A stretch of DNA of 23,047 nucleotides from Bacteroidales bacterium (lineage in GTDB: Bacteria; Bacteroidota; Bacteroidia; Bacteroidales; Lentimicrobiaceae), in NCBI GenBank assembly GCA_022837485.1, contig JALHHH010000045.1, forward strand, positions 1 through 23,047, in the 5' to 3' direction. The notes below the pieces were generated by a model. That model saw only the letters and a program-made list of their open reading frames with translations. It did not search any database and was not told where the DNA came from. Shown in pieces: positions 1 through 7,989 of this stretch (positions within the stretch are counted from its first letter, which is position 1; every line of letters begins with the position of its first letter). Position numbers and translations under genes: made by a program.

Positions 1-220
1 GTAAAGTACACAACACTTGACCTTTTAAGTCTTACGAGATACCGAACAATTGGAGAGAAATATCAAACGTTAAAAGCAACGCACTTATAAACTACAGCCA
101 TGAATTATTGCATCTTATTGTTTTTGTGATATTTAAATCCTGACAAGCCCGAGAGATTAATGTGTATTTGAGTCAATTTCAAGTTTTAAGACGGCTTCCT
201 GTTAATTAATTTTATTTTTA

Positions 221-228
221 TAGTTTTG
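221..228 (+). promoter_or_regulatory. Putative -7 box of the iorAB promoter
   Basis: TAGTTTTG matches the Bacteroidota -7 consensus TAnnTTTG and lies about 50 nt upstream of the iorA start. No clear TTG -33 element is visible at the usual spacing, so the call rests on the -7 box and position. The rest of 1-279 is AT-rich, and I see no gene in it. Confidence 0.45.
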
Positions 229-279
229 CCCACTGTAGTAGTCAACCTTCCACTGCTGAAATTTAAAAACCTGATATAA

Positions 280-1821
280 ATGCAAAAGTTATTATTACTG
301 GGAGACGAAGCCATTGCGCAGGGTGCTCTTGATGCGGGGCTTTCCGGAATTTATGCCTATCCCGGCACACCGTCCACCGAAATTACAGAATATGTAATGC
401 ACTCTTCAGAAGCCAAAAACGGAAAAGTCGTTGCTTCCTGGGGTGCCAATGAGAAAACGGCAATGGAAGCTGCACTCGGCATGTCGTATGCCGGAAAACG
501 TGCAATGGTATGTATGAAGCACGTGGGGCTGAATGTTGCTGCCGATGCATTTGTTAACTCTGCAATAACGGGAGCCAACGGCGGTTTGATAGTTGTTGCA
601 GCCGACGACCCTTCGATGCACTCATCGCAAAACGAACAGGACTCACGGTTCTACGGTAAATTTGCCCTTATTCCCATACTGGAGCCCGGAAATCAGCAGG
701 AAGCTTACCGTGCCGGTGTTGCCCGTCTTGAACCCAAAGCTCAGAACGAAATACGCCTTCCCGAAAACCTGAAGCAGTTCATCCTGCTTCCGGCCAATGC
801 CCGCAGACAATACAAACACCTGCTTGGAACACAGGCTGCATTTATCAGCGAATCAGAAAAATCTGCCTTCAACCGGCTGGTGGATCATCCCGACAAAAAA
901 CTGGGAATCATCGCCTGCGGACTTGCTTACAACTACCTGGTAGAAAACTATCCGGATCACAGCGTACCCCATCCGGTACTCCGCATCGGACAATATCCGC
1001 TGCCGGAGCATATGATACGCGGGCTTTATGATTCGTGCGACGCCCTGCTTGTTCTGGAAGACGGATATCCGCTGGTGGAAGAAATGATCCGTGGATTTAT
1101 GAACAACGGCAAGCCCGTTATGGGACGTCTGGACGGCACCATTCCCCGCGACGGAGAGCTGAATCCAAACATTATTGCCCGTGCGCTCGGACTAACCGAC
1201 ACCCGCGGAAACGACATTCCGAAAATTGTCAGCAACCGCCCGCCGTCTCTTTGCAAGGGATGCCCGCACATATACAGCTACAATGCCCTTAACGAAGCTC
1301 TGAGCAGTCTGACAAAGGGAAGGGTATTTGCCGATATCGGATGTTATACTTTAGGTGCACTCGAACCTTTCGATGCCATCAACTCCTGTGTGGATATGGG
1401 AGCCTCCATAACCATGGCCAAAGGAGCGGCCGATGCCGGACTGGTGCCTGCCGTTGCCGTGATCGGAGACTCTACTTTCACCCACTCGGGAATGACCGGA
1501 CTTCTGGATGCAGTTTTAGCTAAATCGCCCGTAACAGTGATGATTCTCGACAATGCCACCACTGCAATGACCGGAGGTCAGGATTCGGCTGCCGCCGGAA
1601 AAATAGAAGACATCTGTCAGGCCATCGGCGTTGAGAAGGAGCACATCCGCATCATTAATCCCCTGCAGAAATACCACGAGGAAAACCTGGCCATTATTAA
1701 AGAAGAACTGGCTTATGAAGGAGTTTCGGTGGTAATACCGCGCCGTGAGTGCATACAAACGGCTGCCCGCAGACTCAGGGAAATAAAAAAACAAAAAGAA
1801 ACCAATAAAGCGGAGGCATAG
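280..1821 (+). CDS. iorA: Indolepyruvate:ferredoxin oxidoreductase, alpha subunit
   Basis: Thiamine-diphosphate subunit of the enzyme that oxidatively decarboxylates arylpyruvates (indolepyruvate, phenylpyruvate) to aryl-acetyl-CoA and reduces ferredoxin, in the cytoplasm. The N-terminal pyrimidine-binding domain shows YPGTPSTEI (about residues 27-35) and DDPSMHSSQNEQDSRFYGKF. The C-terminal TPP domain begins near CKGCPH (C325, C328) and carries the cofactor motif G396-D397-S398 with N425 (ILDNATTAMTGGQDS). Two oddities are visible. The stretch that normally joins QEAY to RAGV, about 28 residues including the conserved PVxxRxTTR strand, is missing in frame at residue 143/144. The protein also ends soon after IPRRECIQTAARR, with no C-terminal 4Fe-4S ferredoxin domain of the kind seen in archaeal IorA. 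iorB follows after 4 nt, so they form an operon. Family assignment is secure; activity is uncertain because of the gap. Confidence 0.93.
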   Translation: MQKLLLLGDEAIAQGALDAGLSGIYAYPGTPSTEITEYVMHSSEAKNGKVVASWGANEKTAMEAALGMSYAGKRAMVCMKHVGLNVAADAFVNSAITGANGGLIVVAADDPSMHSSQNEQDSRFYGKFALIPILEPGNQQEAYRAGVARLEPKAQNEIRLPENLKQFILLPANARRQYKHLLGTQAAFISESEKSAFNRLVDHPDKKLGIIACGLAYNYLVENYPDHSVPHPVLRIGQYPLPEHMIRGLYDSCDALLVLEDGYPLVEEMIRGFMNNGKPVMGRLDGTIPRDGELNPNIIARALGLTDTRGNDIPKIVSNRPPSLCKGCPHIYSYNALNEALSSLTKGRVFADIGCYTLGALEPFDAINSCVDMGASITMAKGAADAGLVPAVAVIGDSTFTHSGMTGLLDAVLAKSPVTVMILDNATTAMTGGQDSAAAGKIEDICQAIGVEKEHIRIINPLQKYHEENLAIIKEELAYEGVSVVIPRRECIQTAARRLREIKKQKETNKAEA

Positions 1822-1825
1822 GACC

Positions 1826-2419
1826 ATGAAAAAAGACATCATACTCGCCGGCGTAGGCGGGCAAGGCATTCTTTCAATTGCAGCAACAATAGGAACGGCT
1901 GCCCTCAGCCAGGGCCTTAACCTGAAGCAGGCAGAAGTCCACGGCATGAGCCAGAGAGGCGGCGACGTCCAGTCAAACCTCCGCATCTCCGACGGCGAAA
2001 TTGCGTCTGACCTTATTCCCATGGGAAAAGCAGACATGATTATTTCGGTTGAACCCATGGAATCGTTGCGGTATCTTCCCATGCTTTCGCCGGAAGGATG
2101 GCTTGTAACCAACACCAAACCATACATCAACATCCGGAATTACCCCGAAATGGATGCACTTATGGCCGAAATTAAAGCAACGCCCCGTCATGTTACGCTC
2201 GATGCCGACGAAATTGCACGGGAGCTCGGATCTCCAAAATCGGCCAATATGGTAATCCTTGGAGCTGCATCCCCATTCCTCGACATGGATTACACCTCCA
2301 TTCAGAACGCAATCCGTGCCATCTTCCGCAAGAAAGGCGATGAGGTAATACAGGTGAACCTGGACGCACTGGAAGCAGGCAGGAAGCAGGCGATGCTCCA
2401 GACCGGACACAACGGTTAA
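1826..2419 (+). CDS. iorB: Indolepyruvate:ferredoxin oxidoreductase, beta subunit
   Basis: Small (gamma-type) subunit that pairs with IorA to form the arylpyruvate:ferredoxin oxidoreductase. At 197 aa it has the usual family length. The N-terminus carries GVGGQGILSIA (about residues 8-18), followed by AEVHGMSQRGGDVQSNLR, both hallmarks of the pyruvate/ketoisovalerate oxidoreductase gamma family. The start lies 4 nt after the iorA stop, and a GGAGG sequence at 1812-1816 inside the end of iorA could serve as a ribosome-binding site, which is uncommon in this phylum. A phenylacetate-CoA ligase gene, which often accompanies ior genes, is not present downstream; a terminator closes the operon instead. 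The subunit itself looks intact. Confidence 0.93.
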   Translation: MKKDIILAGVGGQGILSIAATIGTAALSQGLNLKQAEVHGMSQRGGDVQSNLRISDGEIASDLIPMGKADMIISVEPMESLRYLPMLSPEGWLVTNTKPYINIRNYPEMDALMAEIKATPRHVTLDADEIARELGSPKSANMVILGAASPFLDMDYTSIQNAIRAIFRKKGDEVIQVNLDALEAGRKQAMLQTGHNG

Positions 2420-2468
2420 TTCAATTGCAATCCGGAATCCACCCAAACGTTCCGTTTTTATATAATAT

Positions 2469-2508
2469 AGGACTTCCCGGCACCTCGAATCCCGGGAAGT
2501 CCTTTTTT
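2469..2508 (+). terminator. Intrinsic terminator after iorAB
   Basis: A perfect 12-bp stem (AGGACTTCCCGG at 2469-2480 with CCGGGAAGTCCT at 2492-2503) with an 11-nt loop, followed by a T tract. It sits 50 nt after the iorB stop. Confidence 0.92.
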
Positions 2509-2625
2509 AAAGCATCTATAAGCTATAAAATTGATCTCGCCGACATTGGGTATCCGGTAAGTGACCAATTTAACCGGCGATTAGTTCAATTTTCACATTT
2601 TTTAGGAACAATTTTTTAGTCTGCC

Positions 2626-2658
2626 ATTGTTTTCCATGTTGAAATATTATTAGTTTTG
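2626..2658 (+). promoter_or_regulatory. Bacteroidota-type promoter of the T9SS-protein gene
   Basis: A TTG at 2627-2629 lies 21 nt before TAGTTTTG at 2651-2658, matching the TTG-N19-22-TAnnTTTG pattern. Transcription would start near 2665, giving a leader of about 40 nt before the ATG at 2704. Confidence 0.65.
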
Positions 2659-2703
2659 CAATTGAAAGAGGAAAGTTTTGTCTAACCCTTAAAAATAATG
2701 CTT

Positions 2704-4653
2704 ATGAAAAAACTGTTACTAATTGCGACTGCTGTTTGCATCAGTGCAGGACTTTTTGCACAGAAAAGTCCGGCCAAGGTTAAAGCAAATGTACCCGTAG
2801 CTACATTGCAAACAACCAATATTGATGAAGAAAGCATCGTACTGAAACCTTCAATGGTCAGCGCCATTCCCGCACCTGCAAACAGGGGGACTGCTGACAT
2901 TACCATCGTTGACATAGGTACTTCTGCCAATGCTTTTGGTCTCTACAACGGAGGCCGTACTGCACTGTGGGCAGATCCCAACACCAACGCTGTTGCTTTC
3001 TTCCACCGTATGCTCACCCCCGGATCGGGCTATATTGCGTATGACATTTCAAAGGACGGCGGTAACACCTGGACCAACAACAACCAGATGTACATGCCTA
3101 GCCCTGCTCCTGCTGCCAATGCGCGTTATCCTCAGGGTGTTATTTACAACCCTGCCGGAAATACCGATCCCGACAATGCTTTTGTAACCGGTTTCTTCCC
3201 CATTCTTGACGGAAGCAACGGTACAGCAGGCAGCTGGGGTGGTTATGGCAGCGCCACAACCAAAATCAACGGAACCGGCAACTCACAGGTTAGCTGGCCT
3301 TCACGTCCTCCCATCAGGCACAATGTACCCGATGCGATGACCATCAACCCCGTAACCAATGACATCTTCATCGTTGATCCTTCACTCATCGGCGGCCTTG
3401 GCAACCAGTACGTTGACTCTCTCCTCATCACCAGGGGTGTTTTCAACAACGAAACCGGAGCCTACGAATTCGAACAGTCACTCCTGTATGCTCCTGTTAT
3501 TGCCTACGGAACTTCAGTAGCTGACGTGCGCATTGCATTTGCTCCCGACGGGATGACCGGTTACATTATGACTCTCAGCGACAATGGCGAAGACCCGTTT
3601 GCCGCATCAAGCGCTTTCTATCCCATCCTTTACAAAACCATCGACGGCGGACTTACATGGGATGAAAACCCGATCACTGTTGCCCTCGGCGGCCCTGACG
3701 GCATCAATGGCATCGTGAACGGACTTCTTACCGACGATCTGATCGTTGAAATGTTCGGCGAAGCTGTACCCCGTGACGAGATTGTCTATACCACGGCTTT
3801 CACCAGCGACTTCGCAGTGGATATGAACGGAAATCCCGTTATCACAACCGTTATCGGAATCTCCGGGATACATTCATCAAGCCCTCAGGCATATTCAATC
3901 CTCTCAGCCAGCGGATTCATCGCTTCCTATAACATTTTCTCATGGGACGGCGGCGAAACATGGCTTGCAGAGAAGCTTGGACCGAATCTTCTTTCATTCC
4001 GCGGTGAGTGGGGCGATGTTTCGGAAGACAACCGCAACCAGCTGACTGTATCACCCGACGGTTCGAAAATGTTCTTCTCATGGCTCGATACACACTTCGA
4101 AGGAGCTACCGATAACACTCAGCCCGACATCTTCTGCGTTGGCTGGGACATCGCAACCAACAGCTATACCGATATTGTAAACGTTACCTTCCTCTCCGAT
4201 GCATGGCTACAGGCTTTCATGGGAACCGCATCCTACTATGCTCTTGAAAACGCAGGCGAATACACCATTCCTTTCGCTTATCAGGACATGGATCCGACCG
4301 ATCCCGGACTGCCCGTTCAGTACAAATACATCAAGGATTTCAAATTCACAGAAGCCGACTTCGGCGTTTGGGTAAATTCAGAAATTAAAGAAGCCAACGC
4401 TCTTGTTTCTCAGAACTATCCCAACCCGTTCAACGGAACTACCAGCATCAACGTGAAACTCAACAAGGCTGCAAACGTTAGCCTCGAGATTTACAACATC
4501 CTCGGACAGAAAGTTTATGAAATGCCCGCCCGTAATTTCGGAGAAGGCGATCACATCATCCAGATCAATGCCGCTAACCTGAAGTCAGGCATCTATACCT
4601 ACTCAGTTATCGCAAACGGTGAGCGTACAAGCCGCCAGATGATGGTTAAATAA
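2704..4653 (+). CDS. Secreted Asp-box (BNR-like) protein with type IX secretion sorting domain
   Basis: A 649-aa exported protein of unknown specific function. I chose the ATG at 2704 over the one at 2698 because it gives a clean signal peptide (MKKLLLIATAVCISAGLFAQ, cut after AQ). The body carries Asp-box-like motifs typical of sialidase/BNR beta-propellers: SKDGGNTW near residue 115, TIDGGLTW near 312 and SWDGGETW near 412. The last 80 or so residues, starting near NYPNPFNGTTS (about residue 570) and including LEIYNILGQKVYE and LKSGIYTYSV, form a type A T9SS C-terminal tail, so the protein should cross the outer membrane by the Por system and be surface-attached or released. Codon use is strongly biased (AAC, ATC, GAC and GGC favoured), suggesting high expression. 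It is a single-gene unit with its own promoter and terminator. Enzyme activity cannot be inferred from Asp boxes alone. Confidence 0.88.
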   Translation: MKKLLLIATAVCISAGLFAQKSPAKVKANVPVATLQTTNIDEESIVLKPSMVSAIPAPANRGTADITIVDIGTSANAFGLYNGGRTALWADPNTNAVAFFHRMLTPGSGYIAYDISKDGGNTWTNNNQMYMPSPAPAANARYPQGVIYNPAGNTDPDNAFVTGFFPILDGSNGTAGSWGGYGSATTKINGTGNSQVSWPSRPPIRHNVPDAMTINPVTNDIFIVDPSLIGGLGNQYVDSLLITRGVFNNETGAYEFEQSLLYAPVIAYGTSVADVRIAFAPDGMTGYIMTLSDNGEDPFAASSAFYPILYKTIDGGLTWDENPITVALGGPDGINGIVNGLLTDDLIVEMFGEAVPRDEIVYTTAFTSDFAVDMNGNPVITTVIGISGIHSSSPQAYSILSASGFIASYNIFSWDGGETWLAEKLGPNLLSFRGEWGDVSEDNRNQLTVSPDGSKMFFSWLDTHFEGATDNTQPDIFCVGWDIATNSYTDIVNVTFLSDAWLQAFMGTASYYALENAGEYTIPFAYQDMDPTDPGLPVQYKYIKDFKFTEADFGVWVNSEIKEANALVSQNYPNPFNGTTSINVKLNKAANVSLEIYNILGQKVYEMPARNFGEGDHIIQINAANLKSGIYTYSVIANGERTSRQMMVK

Positions 4654-4670
4654 TCTGACCTCATTTTATT

Positions 4671-4700
4671 AAAAAGGCCGCCCTGCGCGGCCTTTTTTTT
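4671..4700 (+). terminator. Intrinsic terminator after the T9SS-protein gene
   Basis: A stem GGCCGC (4676-4681) / GCGGCC (4687-4692), extended by A5/T pairing, with a 5-nt loop and a run of eight T. It begins 18 nt after the stop. Confidence 0.92.
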
Positions 4701-5003
4701 AGTTTTAATTACACCATTACCAGACATTAAACCATTGCCGGGCTTTCTATCATCCCAATTTTACTCAAAACCAGGACACGACACTGCTCTCTAGAATGAA
4801 CAAAATATTACGATAAACTTTTGGGAGTTGTTATGAAGCACATCCCTCTCCCGCATTTGAGGAATAAAAAATAAAACTTCCCTGATGGTTGACCCATTAG
4901 GGGTCTAATGCCGGAAAAGCCAAAACCCAGCCTCTTAACCTTAAAAATCGATCAAGCCAGGATTTTCTGAGCGGTAGAGAAGAACCAACCTGCCCGGTGC
5001 AGA

Positions 5004-5111
5004 GAGTTCACCATAAGAAATTCGTCGTACTAATTAACAGCGGGGATAAATGAATGAAACCATGATGGTAAACGAATTTCACCCCGACCCGCTTCCAACC
5101 CCGGTGAACTC
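5004..5111. repeat. Nested inverted repeat pair
   Basis: GAGTTCACC (5004-5012) pairs with GGTGAACTC (5103-5111). Inside it, GAAATTCGT (5017-5025) pairs with ACGAATTTC (5072-5080). Both pairs are perfect over 9 bp and properly nested, and CCATGATGG (5060-5068) forms a further small palindrome within. It could be a structured RNA or the remnant of a mobile repeat. Confidence 0.5.
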
Positions 5112-5243
5112 CCCATAGGGATAAAACACACCGAACCTGTTCTATATTTCAGTGAAAAGCCGGCATGCGATTTCATACCTTCAGGCAGAATCCGAGTTCA
5201 AAGGCTAACAACTTTGGAACGCACGAAGAGCTTTGAATCCGCT

Positions 5244-5260
5244 AAAAGGGCATAAATGCC
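5244..5260 (-). terminator. Possible terminator of the minus-strand M23 gene
   Basis: Read on the minus strand about 20 nt after the M23 stop, GGCA-TTTA-TGCC is followed by CTTTT. The stem is only 4-5 bp and the T run is short, so this is a weak candidate. Confidence 0.4.
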
Positions 5261-5279
5261 AGTAAAAACAGATATTAAC

Positions 5280-6557
5280 TCAAAAAATGGGAAGAATCGA
5301 CTGTTTGACCGGCATATTGATTGAATCGAGTTTCCGAACAAGCATCAGCCTCTGACGATTATAATCTGCCAGGTAATCATTTTTAACGGGCAGTGCAGGT
5401 GGAGATTCCACCTTAAGCGGATCTACCGGTGCACCGTTTTTGTAGAATCTGAAATCGAGGTGAGGCCCGGTAGATAATCCCGAGCTGCCTACGTATCCGA
5501 TAATCTGACCCTGACTTACCCTTGCTCCTGCCTTGATGCCGGGGCCATAACCGCTAAGGTGAAGATATGCAGTAGTGTAGGTGGAGTTATGACGGATTTT
5601 TACCATTCGGCCGGCACCTCCGGCATACCTTGCTTCAAGCACCGTTCCGCTGCCTACGCTGTGTACCGGAGTACCCTTGGGTGCAGCATAGTCGACCCCG
5701 TGATGCGGACGCCGGATGCGGAGCACGGGATGAAGACGGCTGTTTGAAAAGCGTGAGGATATCCGCGAAAATTTCAGCGGAGCCTTCAGAAATGCTTTAC
5801 GCAGGCTCTGCCCGTTCTCATCAAAATAATCGGGTTCACCGTCCTGAATATAGCGGAAAGCAAAATTATCCTTACCCCCGTGTTTAAACCGGGCCGTCAG
5901 AATATTGCCCAGCCCTATCTGCTCGCCTTCAACCACAAGTTCTTCGTATACAACCGTAAACCCGTCCCCGGGCTGAACAGCATAAAAATCAATAGACCAG
6001 GCATAAATTTCGGAAAGTGCAACGGTAACATTCGGACTTGCTTTTGCGTCTGCCATGGCATTCCACAGGGAAGAGCTGATGGTTCCCGATGCCGAACGTA
6101 TTCTGACTTCCACTTCCTTTTCGCCGGTGTGAATATGCAATGAATCGCCCGTCTCAAATACCACGTAACGTGTAGGGCTGTGTTCATATATAAAATACTC
6201 GGCTTTTTTGAGAGAATCGTTGCTGCACAAAACGGTATACTTGTTGCCTGCCCTGATTTTCCTGACATCAAAAATGCCGGCGGCTCTGGTCACCAGCAGC
6301 TCAACTGCCTGCGCCCCAACATTATAACGGTAGAGGATGGATGAAAGGTTTTCACCCTGTTTAACTACATCTTTAACCACATAGAATGAATCAATAACCA
6401 TCCCGTACTCAATTCTGGGCTCAGGCTCATAAACATTTTCAGGCTCAGGGGCTTTTCGCAGTGCCGACAGATAGTAGTCAACCGTAAATGTAAGAATAAC
6501 TGCCACACCTATAAGAACAGCAGCCTCAATCAATCGTTTCCGGGTAATTATCTTCAT
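5280..6557 (-). CDS. Membrane-anchored M23 (LytM-like) peptidase family protein
   Basis: A 425-aa protein probably acting on cell-wall peptidoglycan in the periplasm. It has one N-terminal membrane segment (about residues 11-31), then a LysM/OapA-like module (about 62-112, VVKQGENLSSILYRYNV) and a C-terminal M23 domain (about 266-383). The domain shows HHGVDYAAP, supplying the HxxxD zinc pair H285 and D289, the catalytic YLHL (H333), and GSSGLSTGPHLDF. In typical M23 enzymes this last motif is HLH and its second His binds zinc; here it is HLD (H366, D368), so the usual third ligand is replaced by Asp. It may be an active variant or a regulatory, inactive homologue. The ATG at 6557 gives a good membrane anchor. 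The gene lies 94 nt after the upstream GNAT-like gene and may be co-transcribed with it. Confidence 0.85.
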   Translation of the reverse strand: MKIITRKRLIEAAVLIGVAVILTFTVDYYLSALRKAPEPENVYEPEPRIEYGMVIDSFYVVKDVVKQGENLSSILYRYNVGAQAVELLVTRAAGIFDVRKIRAGNKYTVLCSNDSLKKAEYFIYEHSPTRYVVFETGDSLHIHTGEKEVEVRIRSASGTISSSLWNAMADAKASPNVTVALSEIYAWSIDFYAVQPGDGFTVVYEELVVEGEQIGLGNILTARFKHGGKDNFAFRYIQDGEPDYFDENGQSLRKAFLKAPLKFSRISSRFSNSRLHPVLRIRRPHHGVDYAAPKGTPVHSVGSGTVLEARYAGGAGRMVKIRHNSTYTTAYLHLSGYGPGIKAGARVSQGQIIGYVGSSGLSTGPHLDFRFYKNGAPVDPLKVESPPALPVKNDYLADYNRQRLMLVRKLDSINMPVKQSILPIF

Positions 6558-6651
6558 TCATGTAGTATTTTTTGAATCTTTTACGTCGACCAGCTTTTGC
6601 TGTTGTTGGTAAATTCGCATCCAAAGATTATTATTTAGGGATTGGTCCGGT

Positions 6652-7845
6652 TTATTCACCTTCTTTTACCTGATTCCGCGTATCCATTGGTATAACGGTT
6701 GCTTTCTGGCTTTCACCGGGAGCATTAAAGAGGTAGCGGTAAGTAATATGCCGTTTTGCAAAATCAGAACCTACCGACTCATGTAATTGCTTCATTTTGG
6801 GGTTGAAATCACCAACCCACGACAGCTCGACTTCCGTATACCAGGGACGTTTGTTCATCACTTTTTCCATATGCCAGAAAATGGCCGATTCAATTCCCGA
6901 CTTCTGGTACTTTGGTCTCACTCCCATCACGGTAATGCGGGTTCGGGTGAAAACGTTGCGTTTGCTGAAGTACCAGAATTTAAGTTTACCCCATAGGTGC
7001 AACTTACCGTTCAGGAAGCGGAAAATCTGATTGGCATCGGGTATCATCACCAGAAAAGCAGCGGGATTTTCATCCACATAAGCAAACCAGATGAACTCTT
7101 CATCCATGATAGGCTTCAGCTCATGGAGCGATTTTCGCAGGTCGTCGGGGTCAATAGGAGTAAAATTCTCATGAAACTGCCATGCATCGTCGTAAATGCT
7201 TTTAAAATCGGCGATAAACTTTCCGCTGTCTTTCCAGTTAAAATGCCTGAAGCTGTAACCGGGTTTTTGCCTTACCCAGTCGGCAATTTTCCAGAACCTT
7301 TCCGGAAAAGGCTTTCGCAGGTTCAGATGATTGGTCACCTGATCGAAGTAAGGTCTGAAGCCGTAATCCTCGAAAAAACCTTTATAATAAGGCGGATTGT
7401 AATTCATCCCGAAGCTTGGAGGCATAAAACCTTCCACAAGCAATCCCCAGAAATTATCGTTCTCCCCAAAATTTATCGGGCCATCCATGGCTTCCATTCC
7501 TCTTTCCTTCAGCCATGCCTTGCAGGTATCGAACAGCAGAAAGGCAGCCTTTTTGTCGTCAATACATTCGAAAAAACCCATCCCGCCGGTGGGTTGCGGA
7601 AAGTTATATGCCTTTTTGCGGTTGATAAAAGCGGCGACCCGTCCGATAGCTTTATGGCTGTTGTTGAACAAAATCCAGCGAACTGCTTCACCGTGGCTCC
7701 AGAAAACATTGACTTCCGGATTGAAAATACCTTCCACCATAGTATCGGGTGGGCACACCCAGTTCGGATCGTTGAGGTACAAATCGCGGGCAACATTCAG
7801 GAATGTCCGGGCTGAACGTTTGTCGGTAACTACTTTGAGATACAT
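6652..7845 (-). CDS. GNAT-like N-acyltransferase family protein, function unknown
   Basis: A 397-aa soluble protein, longer than a single GNAT domain (about 150-200 aa), resembling the large GNAT-like proteins common in Bacteroidota. The C-terminal half carries TRITVMGVRPKYQKSGIES (about residues 302-320), which fits the V-x-P-x-x-x-x-x-G acetyl-CoA-binding loop of motif A, followed by a helix and VELSWVGDFNPKMKQLHESVG, which fits the final GNAT motif. The N-terminal half (NDPNWVCPP, DGPINFGENDNFWGLLVEGF) is distinctive but I cannot assign a substrate to it. The gene is divergent from the permease gene across a 144-nt gap and sits upstream of the M23 gene on the same strand. The ATG at 7845 is the only sensible start. 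Confidence 0.7.
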   Translation of the reverse strand: MYLKVVTDKRSARTFLNVARDLYLNDPNWVCPPDTMVEGIFNPEVNVFWSHGEAVRWILFNNSHKAIGRVAAFINRKKAYNFPQPTGGMGFFECIDDKKAAFLLFDTCKAWLKERGMEAMDGPINFGENDNFWGLLVEGFMPPSFGMNYNPPYYKGFFEDYGFRPYFDQVTNHLNLRKPFPERFWKIADWVRQKPGYSFRHFNWKDSGKFIADFKSIYDDAWQFHENFTPIDPDDLRKSLHELKPIMDEEFIWFAYVDENPAAFLVMIPDANQIFRFLNGKLHLWGKLKFWYFSKRNVFTRTRITVMGVRPKYQKSGIESAIFWHMEKVMNKRPWYTEVELSWVGDFNPKMKQLHESVGSDFAKRHITYRYLFNAPGESQKATVIPMDTRNQVKEGE

Positions 7846-7874
7846 ATGCCGGTATTTTCAGATTACACAAACCA

Positions 7875-7882
7875 CAAAGGTA
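7875..7882 (-). promoter_or_regulatory. Putative -7 box for the GNAT/M23 unit
   Basis: On the minus strand this reads TACCTTTG, an exact match to TAnnTTTG, about 30 nt upstream of the start. No TTG -33 partner is evident at the usual distance. Confidence 0.45.
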
Positions 7883-7964
7883 AGGAGTTTCGCCGTTTTG
7901 CCCCGATAAAAGTAAAACCTGTCCGTTTTCGCCGGCCAAACGAAGATTGTTGACCGCAAATCGC

Positions 7965-7972
7965 TAATTTTG
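7965..7972 (+). promoter_or_regulatory. Putative -7 box of the permease gene
   Basis: TAATTTTG matches TAnnTTTG. The nearest TTG (7947-7949) is closer than usual. Transcription would begin only about 10 nt before the GTG start at 7990, implying a very short leader. Confidence 0.4.
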
Positions 7973-7989
7973 CACGAAACTGCAATCAG

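Larger units (their letters stand above)
4701..5279. other. Long gene-free region with nested inverted repeats
   Basis: No convincing protein gene lies between the T9SS gene and the minus-strand M23 gene. The region holds several short perfect inverted repeats: GACCC/GGGTC at 4891-4905, ATGCCGG/CCGGCAT at 4908-4914 and 5160-5166, GAGTTCACC/GGTGAACTC at 5004-5012 and 5103-5111, and GAAATTCGT/ACGAATTTC at 5017-5025 and 5072-5080. There is also a one-bulge hairpin at 5196-5220. The last three named pairs are nested in order, as in a branched RNA or a decayed repeat element. A 48-codon open frame exists on the minus strand (5176 to 5030), but nothing supports its translation. Confidence 0.5.

Noticed and set aside
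1516..2133. Open frame of 205 codons on the minus strand
   Set aside because: It is antisense to iorA and iorB, which have clear family motifs; the predicted peptide has no recognisable domain.
6997..7815. Open frame of 272 codons on the plus strand
   Set aside because: It lies wholly antisense to the GNAT-like gene, and its composition mirrors that gene's codons; no motif is seen.
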